From: an uncultured Oscillospiraceae bacterium
GTDB lineage: Bacteria; Bacillota; Clostridia; Oscillospirales; Acutalibacteraceae
Direction of reading: 5' to 3'
NCBI GenBank assembly: GCA_900547105.1
Contig: URFL01000002.1
Coordinates: 1 to 64,000 of the forward strand
DNA: 64,000 bases
The position numbers were made by a program, and so were the translations under genes. This document shows positions 32,014 to 39,346 of this stretch, piece by piece; the stretch's first letter is position 1, and the number at the start of each line of letters is the position of its first letter. Under the pieces are notes generated by a model. The model saw nothing but the letters and a program-made list of their open reading frames with translations. It was not told the origin of the DNA and did not search any database.

Positions 32014-33513
32014 TTATTCTTCGCTGTCGTCCAGCGGGGCGCGCTTCACTTGATAATGCGGCTCACAGGTGATATTCACGCCCAGCCGGCGGAACACCCG
32101 CTCGTCCACCGGCGACAAAATCACCGACGAATGCACCTCGCATCCGCGCAGCCGTCCCAGCTGCTCCATCGCCTGTTCCGCCACCGGATCGGTCGCCGCA
32201 CTGATGGACAGCGCGATCAACACCTCGTCGGTGTGCAGGCGGGGGTTGCGATTGCCCAGATGATCCACCTTCAAATGCTGGATTGGCTCGATTACCGTCG
32301 GGGAAATCAGATGAATATCATCGCTGATGCCGCCCAGCACCTTTAGCGCGTTGAGCAACAGTGTGGACGAAGCCCCCAGCAAATCGGTGGTGCGCCCGGT
32401 GACGATGCGCCCATCCCGCAGCTGCATCGCCGCGGACGGGGTACCGGTTTGCTCCGCTTTTTCCAGCGCCGGCGCAATCACCGCGCGATCCTGCGGGGTC
32501 ACCCCCGCTTTTTTCATCAACAGCTCCAGCTTATACACCACATCATCCGCGACCGTGCCCTTGCGCTGATCGCACAACGCGGTATAGTACCGGCGGATGA
32601 TTTCCTGACAAGACGCTTCGCGCGTGACCTCGTCATCAATGATGCAGTTGCCCGCCATATTCACCCCCATGTCGGTGGGCGATTTGTAAGGGCAGGTGCC
32701 CACGATTTTTTCAAACATCGCGGTCAGCACCGGGAAGATTTCAACATCGCGGTTATAGTTGACGGTGGTTTTGCCGTACGCTTCCAGATGGAACGGGTCA
32801 ATCATGTTCACATCGTTCAGATCGGCTGTTGCCGCCTCGTACGCCAGATTCACCGGATGCTGCAGCGGCAGGTTCCAAATGGGGAAGGTTTCAAACTTGG
32901 CGTAGCCCGCCTGGATTCCCCGCTTGTGCTCGTGGTACAGCTGCGACAGACAGGTCGCCATTTTGCCGCTGCCCGGACCGGGCGCGGTGATGACCACCAG
33001 CTCGCGGCTGGTTTCGATATATTCGTTGCGGCCATAGCCGTCATCGCTGACGATATGCGCAATGTTGGACGGATAGCCCTCGATGGGATAGTGGTGGTAC
33101 ACCCGCACCCCCAGCGATTCCAACCGCTTTTGGAACGCATCCGCCACCGGCTGGCCCTGATACCGGGTCAGCACCACCGAGCTGACATACAGCCCCACCG
33201 ACCGGAAACAATCCAGCAAACGGATCACATCCTGATCGTAGGTGATGCCCAGATCTCCGCGCAGCTTGTTTTTTTCAATATCGGCGGCGTTGATCACAAT
33301 GACCACTTCCACCTGTTCTTTCAGTTGCAGCAGCATCCGCAGCTTGCTGTCCGGCTGGAATCCGGGCAACACACGGGACGCATGATAATCGTCGAACAGT
33401 TTTCCGCCAAACTCCAGATACAGCTTGCCGCCGAACTGGGCAATACGGTCGCGGATGTGTTCCGACTGCATCCGCAAATACTGGTCATTATCAAAGCCAA
33501 CCTGTTCCCTCAT
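32014..33513 (-). CDS. DUF1846 family protein
   Basis: A 499-residue cytoplasmic protein of the DUF1846 family, which is common in Firmicutes and lactobacilli. Recognisable stretches are QFGGKLYLEFGGKLFDDYHA near the start, ITAPGPGSGKMATCLSQLYH (a P-loop-like segment), YAKFETFPIWNLPLQHPVN and SPTDMGVNMAGNCIIDD. Structures of family members exist, but no agreed function is known to me; a nucleotide- or sugar-linked activity has been suggested by fold. The frame extends to 33660, yet GGGGGAG before ATG 33513 and the promoter at 33551-33579 define the start. Single gene. Confidence 0.9.
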   Translation of the reverse strand: MREQVGFDNDQYLRMQSEHIRDRIAQFGGKLYLEFGGKLFDDYHASRVLPGFQPDSKLRMLLQLKEQVEVVIVINAADIEKNKLRGDLGITYDQDVIRLLDCFRSVGLYVSSVVLTRYQGQPVADAFQKRLESLGVRVYHHYPIEGYPSNIAHIVSDDGYGRNEYIETSRELVVITAPGPGSGKMATCLSQLYHEHKRGIQAGYAKFETFPIWNLPLQHPVNLAYEAATADLNDVNMIDPFHLEAYGKTTVNYNRDVEIFPVLTAMFEKIVGTCPYKSPTDMGVNMAGNCIIDDEVTREASCQEIIRRYYTALCDQRKGTVADDVVYKLELLMKKAGVTPQDRAVIAPALEKAEQTGTPSAAMQLRDGRIVTGRTTDLLGASSTLLLNALKVLGGISDDIHLISPTVIEPIQHLKVDHLGNRNPRLHTDEVLIALSISAATDPVAEQAMEQLGRLRGCEVHSSVILSPVDERVFRRLGVNITCEPHYQVKRAPLDDSEE

Positions 33514-33550
33514 GGTTTGCGCTCTCCCCCATTTTGAATTCTTCCAAAGT

Positions 33551-33579
33551 ATTATACAGGATATCGCGTCCGTTTTCAA
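33551..33579 (-). promoter_or_regulatory. Promoter of the DUF1846 gene
   Basis: Minus strand: TTGAAA (complement of 33574-33579), 17-base spacer, TATAAT (complement of 33551-33556). Confidence 0.8.
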
Positions 33580-33687
33580 GAAAGAGCCGAAAAAAACATC
33601 GACTTTTGACGAATTCTGTGTTGACGCGCGATTTTTTGATAATACGACGGGCGGGCGCATACACTAGGGCAAGGAGTGTGATGAGGT

Positions 33688-34173
33688 ATGCACGATTTGG
33701 AAAAGCGGCGATACGGGCTGCATCTGGGAGCGTTGGCGGCTTTTGTGGTGGGGGCGCTGGTAGTAGGCGCGGTCGGCAACTTTTTGGGCGGCAAAGCCAC
33801 CTTCGACGGTTTGCAAACGCCGCCGCTCACCCCGCCGGAATGGGTGTTCCCGGTGGTATGGACGGTGCTGTACATTTTGATGGGGATCGCCGCCTATCTT
33901 GTGTGGAACACCAAGGATGTGAATCGCACGGCGCTGCTGCGCCCCTATTTTGCGCAGCTGGCGGTCAATATGCTGTGGTCGCTGTTTTTCTTCCGGCTGG
34001 AGTGGCGGTTGTTCGCCTTTTTCTGGCTGCTGTTGTTGGCGGCGTTGGTTTCGCTGACCATGTGCCGGTTCCGCACCGCCAGCCGCACCGCCTACTGGCT
34101 GCTGCTCCCCTATCTGCTGTGGGTGCTGTTCGCCGGATATCTGAATTTGGGCTTTGCGTTGCTGAATATGTGA
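33688..34173 (+). CDS. tspO: TspO/MBR family membrane protein
   Basis: A 161-residue protein with five hydrophobic helices, typical of TspO, the bacterial homologue of the mitochondrial benzodiazepine receptor that binds porphyrins. Family signatures: LTPPEWVFPVVWTVLYILMG in the loop/helix 2 region and NMLWSLFFF in helix 3 or 4. The start ATG 33688 follows AAGGAG. It is divergent from the DUF1846 gene and followed by a strong terminator. Its role in an anaerobe, whether porphyrin breakdown, stress or transport, is not resolved by context. Confidence 0.92.
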   Translation: MHDLEKRRYGLHLGALAAFVVGALVVGAVGNFLGGKATFDGLQTPPLTPPEWVFPVVWTVLYILMGIAAYLVWNTKDVNRTALLRPYFAQLAVNMLWSLFFFRLEWRLFAFFWLLLLAALVSLTMCRFRTASRTAYWLLLPYLLWVLFAGYLNLGFALLNM

Positions 34174-34176
34174 AAG

Positions 34177-34212
34177 ATCGCGCAGACACAGAAGTGTCTG
34201 CGCGATTTTTTC
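34177..34212. terminator. Terminator between tspO and the toroid-protein gene
   Basis: Perfect 13-bp stem ATCGCGCAGACAC (34177-34189 with 34194-34206), AGAA loop and six T on the plus strand. Confidence 0.9.
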
Positions 34213-34218
34213 GTCCTC

Positions 34219-36099
34219 TTATTTGGCGGCTTTTTGAACCGCATCGTAGTTTTGGGCGTATGCGTAAAACGCGTTCATATTGTGCTGCACATCGTCGATG
34301 CGCACCCGGAACGCGTCCTGCCGCACAAAGAAGGTGCCCTCCACCCGTTGGGGGCGCTGCATATACATCGCCAGCTCGGGGTAAAAATAGCCGTCCAGCA
34401 TCACATTCACGCGGGTTTGGATGGCGCGCGCCAGCGTTTTGGTGCCAAAGCCGGACACACCGTTGATCGAAATGTGTTCGGTTTGCGCCCGCCCCACCAG
34501 CTCAAAGGTCGCCATCAACAGCTCCAGCCCCGTGGGCGAGGTGGTTTCGCGCTGTTCGATCTCTTCCAAATGCTGCTGGGCGTTTTGAATCCCCAGCAGA
34601 AAATACCGCTGCTCCGGCGCGTATTTGGTCAGCTCGTTCATCGCATACGCCACCCAGTGGTCGCCGTATTGCTCGTATTTCTGTTCACCCATCCAATCGG
34701 CAGCGCGCTTCGCGCCCTCCAAAAAGCTCTTTTGCTTGGTGCGGCCGTAGGCGCGCGCCAGCGCAAAGGTGGCTTCGCCATCGTACAGCGTACCGCGGCT
34801 CTGCTCTTTCACGCTGTAATCCTCCGCGTTCAGCACATGGGTGAACCGGCCGTCGTCGTTTTGCATCCGCAAAATCCCCTGTGCCAGCTGCGCGATCAGC
34901 TCGTCATATGCATCGCTGTCGAACGCAGTGGCGTATTCGGTCATCGCCAAAATCGCCAACGCATTTCCGCCCAGCCGCACCTCGCTCGCGCTGCTTTGCA
35001 CCACAAACGCGGCGTCGCCATCCTGCTGGATCTGGGTTTGCAGATATTCCAGCGCCTGATCCACCGGCAGCAGCAGCGAGCTGTCGCCGCTCACCTGCGC
35101 TTGCTGGCACAGACTCCAGATCGCGCCGCAATGGCGCAGAATGTTATAGCTGCTCGACCGCTTGTTGGTGGTGGGAGCGTAGCTGTACACAAACCGGCCG
35201 TCGTCCTGCACAATGTCCGCAAGATAGTTGGCGGCGCTGGCGGTCATCGTCTGGACGGTTTGCTTGTCCACCGTATCCATCAACCGGCGACCGGTGGAGG
35301 CTCCCTCCTCCGACAGCTCCGCCACCTCATCGTTTTCGTCGCAAAAATAGCCCTTGGTGGTAAACACCACCACCTCATTGTTCATCACACCAACACCGGC
35401 GCGCTCCGCCTGTGCCAGATAAATGTTAGCGCTCGCCAGATCCAACGCGTTTTTATCGTAATCGATCGCGCCGCTGGCGCTGACCTCCGCTTCCAGCAAA
35501 GCGGTTTGGTAGCCCGCGTCAAACGCGAGCCCATAGCGAAAACCGTTTTCGCGGCAGGCTTTTACCCGCTTGTTCAGCTCGGCTTGCGTCACCTTTTCAG
35601 CATGGGTCAGCAGATCCACCTTCAGCCAAACCGGGCTGATGCTCTGCTCGCGCACATAGGTGCGCAGCGCTTCCTCCGCCGCCAGCCATGCCGCCGCTGT
35701 GGTTTCGCCGGTGCCGTTCACCACCGCAGCGCGTTCTTTGCCGTCCGTTGCGGAAAAGAACACCACATAAGGCGCTTTTTGGCTTTGGTAACCCATGGAA
35801 TCCTGCAGCGTGTCGTCAATATGCTCGTCCGCCAGCGCCGCCTGTTTCAACGCCGCCAGCTTGGCGTCCAGCGTGCCCTGCGCGTGGCGCACGCCCTCTT
35901 CTTCCTGTATCGCCGCATTGTCATCCACACTGGAGGCGGGGGTATCGGTTGCGGTCGGCAGGGTCAGCACCACCCCCAGCGACAGCGACAAAATCGCCGC
36001 CGCGCTGGCGATCGCGACCGCGCGGCGCGGCTTTTCACGCCAAAAGCGCAGCACCGCATTTTTCCATGTTGTCCAGTTGGAGCGCCCGCTCGTAGGCAT
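34219..36099 (-). CDS. Membrane-anchored protein with putative alpha/alpha-toroid domain
   Basis: A 626-residue protein of uncertain function. After a basic cytoplasmic start comes one transmembrane helix (about 29-48, VAIASAAAILSLSLGVVLTL), so the rest should be outside. The middle (about 100-250) is an unassigned alpha/beta region. The C-terminal half (about 285-580) has repeating paired helices with motifs such as LYDGEATFALARAYG, KRAADWMGEQ and HWVAYAMNEL. These resemble an alpha/alpha-toroid as in glycan lyases, epimerases or terpene cyclases. A polysaccharide-related role is an inference. ATG 36099 is chosen because AAGGAG lies eight bases upstream. Single gene with its own promoter. 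Confidence 0.75.
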   Translation of the reverse strand: MPTSGRSNWTTWKNAVLRFWREKPRRAVAIASAAAILSLSLGVVLTLPTATDTPASSVDDNAAIQEEEGVRHAQGTLDAKLAALKQAALADEHIDDTLQDSMGYQSQKAPYVVFFSATDGKERAAVVNGTGETTAAAWLAAEEALRTYVREQSISPVWLKVDLLTHAEKVTQAELNKRVKACRENGFRYGLAFDAGYQTALLEAEVSASGAIDYDKNALDLASANIYLAQAERAGVGVMNNEVVVFTTKGYFCDENDEVAELSEEGASTGRRLMDTVDKQTVQTMTASAANYLADIVQDDGRFVYSYAPTTNKRSSSYNILRHCGAIWSLCQQAQVSGDSSLLLPVDQALEYLQTQIQQDGDAAFVVQSSASEVRLGGNALAILAMTEYATAFDSDAYDELIAQLAQGILRMQNDDGRFTHVLNAEDYSVKEQSRGTLYDGEATFALARAYGRTKQKSFLEGAKRAADWMGEQKYEQYGDHWVAYAMNELTKYAPEQRYFLLGIQNAQQHLEEIEQRETTSPTGLELLMATFELVGRAQTEHISINGVSGFGTKTLARAIQTRVNVMLDGYFYPELAMYMQRPQRVEGTFFVRQDAFRVRIDDVQHNMNAFYAYAQNYDAVQKAAK

Positions 36100-36155
36100 A
36101 CCATCCACTCCTTATCTCCACGATTCTCCCGGGAACCGGTCATACTCTGCCCTTT

Positions 36156-36184
36156 ATTTTACCATAGCGCCGGTGGTTTGTAAA
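36156..36184 (-). promoter_or_regulatory. Promoter of the toroid-protein gene
   Basis: Minus strand: TTTACA (complement of 36179-36184), 17-base spacer, TAAAAT (complement of 36156-36161). Confidence 0.65.
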
Positions 36185-36197
36185 CCGCCGGAACGCG

Positions 36198-36228
36198 CAA
36201 AAAAGCGGAGGGGACATTCCCTCCGCTT
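36198..36228 (-). terminator. Terminator of the nucleoside phosphorylase gene
   Basis: Stem AAGCGGAGGG (36203-36212) with 36219-36228, followed on the minus strand by six T. Confidence 0.88.
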
Positions 36229-36240
36229 AGGGTGCATCGT

Positions 36241-36996
36241 TTATGCATCCTGTTCAATCAACAGCCGCAGCGCCTCCACCGCCGTGCGCACCGCGCCGTC
36301 GGTGTCCATCACCGGCTCGTCCGGCAACCCGGCGGCTTGGCGCTCCTGGTTCCACAGCGTGTGCAGCAGGCAGCCCGCTCGCATCCGTTTGACCGCCGCC
36401 ACAATAAACAGGGTGGCGGATTCCATTTCGGATGCCAGACAGCCGCCCGCGATCCACGCGTGCCATTTGGCTTTCAGCTCGGCGCCCACCGGCGACGCGT
36501 CCGGCTGGTGCTGACCGTAAAACGAGTCCTTGCACTGCACCACACCGGCGTGGATCCGCCGACCGGCAGCGTTCGCCGCCGTCAGCAGCGCCTGCACTAC
36601 CTGTACATCCGCCACCGCCGGAAACTCCACCGGCAGATATTCGCGGGAGGTACCCTCCGCCCGGATCGCGCCGGTCGCCGCCACCAAATCGCCCGCCAGC
36701 ACCTGCTGCTGCATACCGCCGCAGGTGCCCACACGAATCAGCGTATGCACCCCGCATTGCGCCAGCTCCTCCACGCAAATAGCGGTGGAGGGACCGCCGA
36801 TGCCGTGCGACATCACCAGCACCCGCTGCCCCGCCAGTGTGCCGACCCACGAGGTGTATTCCCGATTTTGCCCCAGCGGGGCGGGGTTGTCCAAATAGGC
36901 GGCAATCGCGGGGACCCGCCCGGGGTCGCCCGCAATCAGCGCCCACGGCGCGCCCTGTTCCGGCGCAATACCGATATGATAGCATGGTTGGTTCAT
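36241..36996 (-). CDS. Nucleoside phosphorylase, uridine phosphorylase type
   Basis: A 251-residue cytoplasmic enzyme of the PNP/UDP family, cleaving a nucleoside with phosphate to base and ribose-1-phosphate. Visible signatures: AGDPGRVPAIAAYL, MSHGIGGPSTAICVEELA, IRVGTCGGMQ and ASEMESATLFIVAAV. Length and motifs fit uridine phosphorylase best, though purine specificity cannot be excluded. The start ATG 36996 follows AAGGAGA. A hairpin at 37025-37055 separates it from the EF-G-like gene, whose promoter may also feed it. Confidence 0.9.
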   Translation of the reverse strand: MNQPCYHIGIAPEQGAPWALIAGDPGRVPAIAAYLDNPAPLGQNREYTSWVGTLAGQRVLVMSHGIGGPSTAICVEELAQCGVHTLIRVGTCGGMQQQVLAGDLVAATGAIRAEGTSREYLPVEFPAVADVQVVQALLTAANAAGRRIHAGVVQCKDSFYGQHQPDASPVGAELKAKWHAWIAGGCLASEMESATLFIVAAVKRMRAGCLLHTLWNQERQAAGLPDEPVMDTDGAVRTAVEALRLLIEQDA

Positions 36997-37024
36997 AGCG
37001 TTCTCCTTATCTCACAGGGATACG

Positions 37025-37055
37025 AAGGGTCGCGGCGTATACTGCCGCGACCCTT
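37025..37055 (-). terminator. Hairpin after the EF-G-like gene
   Basis: Perfect 12-bp stem AAGGGTCGCGGC (37025-37036 with 37044-37055). There is no T run on the minus strand, so termination may be partial and allow read-through into the phosphorylase gene. Confidence 0.55.
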
Positions 37056-37069
37056 GTTATGTAGGCTGA

Positions 37070-39139
37070 TTAGTCCGCGTCGTCCACCTTACGCGCCGCG
37101 ATCACCTTTTGCGCCACCGCGGGCGGCGCCTCCTCGTACCGCTCAAACCGCAGCGTAAACGATCCGCGACCCTGGGTCATGGAACGCAGCACGGTGGAGA
37201 AATCGTCGGTTTCCGCCATCGGAATTTCCGCTTCCACACAGGTCAGGTTATCCTCGGCGGGGTTCATGCCCAACACGCGGCCGCGCCGCTTGGTCACATC
37301 GCCCATAATATCGCCGGTCGCCTCGGTGGGCACCGTCACCTGCAAAAAGCCGATCGGCTCCAGCAGCACCGGATTCGCCTGCGGAATGCCCGCCTTATAC
37401 GCCAGTGATGCGGCGGTTTTGAACGCCATTTCGGACGAGTCCACCGGATGGTAGGAACCGTCCACCAGCGTGGCTTTCACCCCTACCATCGGGTAGCCCG
37501 CCAGCACGCCCTTTTGGGCACTATCGCGCAAGCCTTTTTCCACCGCGGGGAAGAAGTTTTTCGGCACCGAGCCGCCGAAAACGGTTTCCTCAAACACCAG
37601 CTCGTCGCTGTCGCACGGCTCGAATTCGACCCACACATCGCCAAACTGGCCGTGACCGCCGGATTGCTTTTTGTGCCGTCCCTGCACCTTCACCTTTTTG
37701 CGAATGGTTTCGCGATAGGCGACCTGCGGCGGACGCATCTCAATTTCCACACCGAATTTGGATTTCAGTTTGGACGCGACCACATCCAGATGCTGCTCAC
37801 CCAAGCCGGACAAAATCTGCTCGTGCGTTTCGGGATCGGTGCGATAGCTGATGGTGGGATCCTCCTCCATCATACGCTGCAAACCGGAAGCAATTTTTTC
37901 CTCGTCGCCCTTGTTTTTGGCAACCACCGCCATCGACAGACTGGGCTTTTCAAAATCAATACCGGGCAGCACCACCGGACGCGCCGGGGCGCACAGGGTG
38001 TCACCGGTGTTGGTGTTGTTCAGCTTTGCCACCGCGCCGATGTCACCCGCGCCGATATACGGCGCTTCCTCCTGCTTTTTGCCGCGGACATAAAACACCT
38101 TGCCGATCTTTTCCTGCTGGCCAGTGCGCATATTCAGCAGCTGGGTATCGGGCGACACCTTTCCGCAGATCACCTTGAAGTACAGCAGCTTGCCCACGAA
38201 CGGGTCCACCACGCTTTTGAACACGATCGCCGCGGTTTGGGCGTTTTCGTTGACCGTCAGCGCCACTTCGTTGCCGTCGGGGTCCACGCCGTTTTCACCG
38301 GCGACGGTTTCCGCCCACGGCGCCAACCAGCGCAGACCGTTGAGCAGCTGATCCACGCCTTCCAGCTGCTGCGCCGAGCCGCAGAACACCGGCGCGATCT
38401 CGCCCCGGCGGATACCGGTGGCAAGCCCCATAATCAATTCGTCCGGCGTAAACGCTTCGCCGGAGAAATATTTTTCCATCAGCTCTTCGCTGGTTTCCGC
38501 CACCGCTTCGTTGATAGCGGTGCGCAAGCCGTCCAGCCGGTGACCCATATCGGGAATCGGCACCTCGGTCGCTTTTCCGTCCGCATAGGTGTACGCCTTG
38601 TACTCCAGCAGATTGACATAGCACTGCACCTGATGATCCACCACATACGGTACCACAATCGGGCACACCATCGGACCGAATTTGATTTTCAGCTCTTCAA
38701 ACACCTTGTAAAAATCGGCGTGGGTGCTGTCCAGCTTGTTGACAAAAAAGATGTTGGCGATGCCTTTTTTGCGGGCGGCGCGAAAGCCCTTTTCCGCCCC
38801 CACCGTGACACCGCTTTTGCCGGACAGCACGATCACCGCGCTACCGGCGGCGCGCATACCCTCGCTCAAGCCCGCCGAAAAATCAAACAAGCCGGGGGTA
38901 TCCAGAAAATTCATTTTGGTATCTTTCCATTCCACCGGCAGCAGCGCGGTGGAAACCGATGCGCCCCGACGAATCTCTTCGGGGTCAAAATCACAAACGG
39001 TGGTACCGTCCGCCACGCGACCCAAACGGTCGGCCTGGCCGGTCAGATAAAAAGCCGCTTCCGCCAGCGAGGTCTTGCCGCTGCCGGCGTGCCCCACCAA
39101 TGCTATATTGCGAATATCCTTGGCTGTGTACTGTTTCAA
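37070..39139 (-). CDS. EF-G-like translational GTPase
   Basis: A 689-residue GTPase of the elongation factor G family. The G domain has GHAGSGKTSLAEA (G1), FLDTPGLFDF (G3) and FVNKLDSTHADF (G4). Later domains contain SGLGEQHLDVVASKLKSKFG and PVDSSEMAFKTAASLAYK, as in EF-G. Divergence from canonical EF-G (for example ALVGHAGSGKT rather than AHIDAGKT) marks it as the second EF-G-like type seen in many Clostridia. Its role is unproven; ribosome recycling or a specialised translocation role has been suggested for such paralogues. The start is TTG 39139, supported by AGGAG eight bases upstream and a promoter at 39238-39266. Confidence 0.9.
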   Translation of the reverse strand: MKQYTAKDIRNIALVGHAGSGKTSLAEAAFYLTGQADRLGRVADGTTVCDFDPEEIRRGASVSTALLPVEWKDTKMNFLDTPGLFDFSAGLSEGMRAAGSAVIVLSGKSGVTVGAEKGFRAARKKGIANIFFVNKLDSTHADFYKVFEELKIKFGPMVCPIVVPYVVDHQVQCYVNLLEYKAYTYADGKATEVPIPDMGHRLDGLRTAINEAVAETSEELMEKYFSGEAFTPDELIMGLATGIRRGEIAPVFCGSAQQLEGVDQLLNGLRWLAPWAETVAGENGVDPDGNEVALTVNENAQTAAIVFKSVVDPFVGKLLYFKVICGKVSPDTQLLNMRTGQQEKIGKVFYVRGKKQEEAPYIGAGDIGAVAKLNNTNTGDTLCAPARPVVLPGIDFEKPSLSMAVVAKNKGDEEKIASGLQRMMEEDPTISYRTDPETHEQILSGLGEQHLDVVASKLKSKFGVEIEMRPPQVAYRETIRKKVKVQGRHKKQSGGHGQFGDVWVEFEPCDSDELVFEETVFGGSVPKNFFPAVEKGLRDSAQKGVLAGYPMVGVKATLVDGSYHPVDSSEMAFKTAASLAYKAGIPQANPVLLEPIGFLQVTVPTEATGDIMGDVTKRRGRVLGMNPAEDNLTCVEAEIPMAETDDFSTVLRSMTQGRGSFTLRFERYEEAPPAVAQKVIAARKVDDAD

Positions 39140-39237
39140 TGTGATGACTCCTCTCGTATCGAACTTATTCTGCCCGTTTCGGCAAAAGTTGAGCAATTAT
39201 TAACAAAAACTTTCCATAACGCACCAACTACTTTGTA

Positions 39238-39266
39238 ATTATATTCTATTTCCGTTGAAATTGCAA
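39238..39266 (-). promoter_or_regulatory. Promoter of the EF-G-like gene
   Basis: Minus strand: TTGCAA (complement of 39261-39266), 17-base spacer, TATAAT (complement of 39238-39243), leaving a leader of about 95 nt. Confidence 0.8.
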
Positions 39267-39284
39267 CCGAAAAATGATGCGGAA

Positions 39285-39330
39285 AAGAAAAAAATCACCT
39301 AAGGTTCCAACAAGCCATAGGTGATTTTGT
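39285..39330 (-). terminator. Terminator of the rlmB operon
   Basis: Stem AAAATCACCTA (39291-39301) with 39318-39328, 16-nt loop and a long T run on the minus strand. Confidence 0.85.
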
Positions 39331-39346
39331 GCATTATACCCAATTT

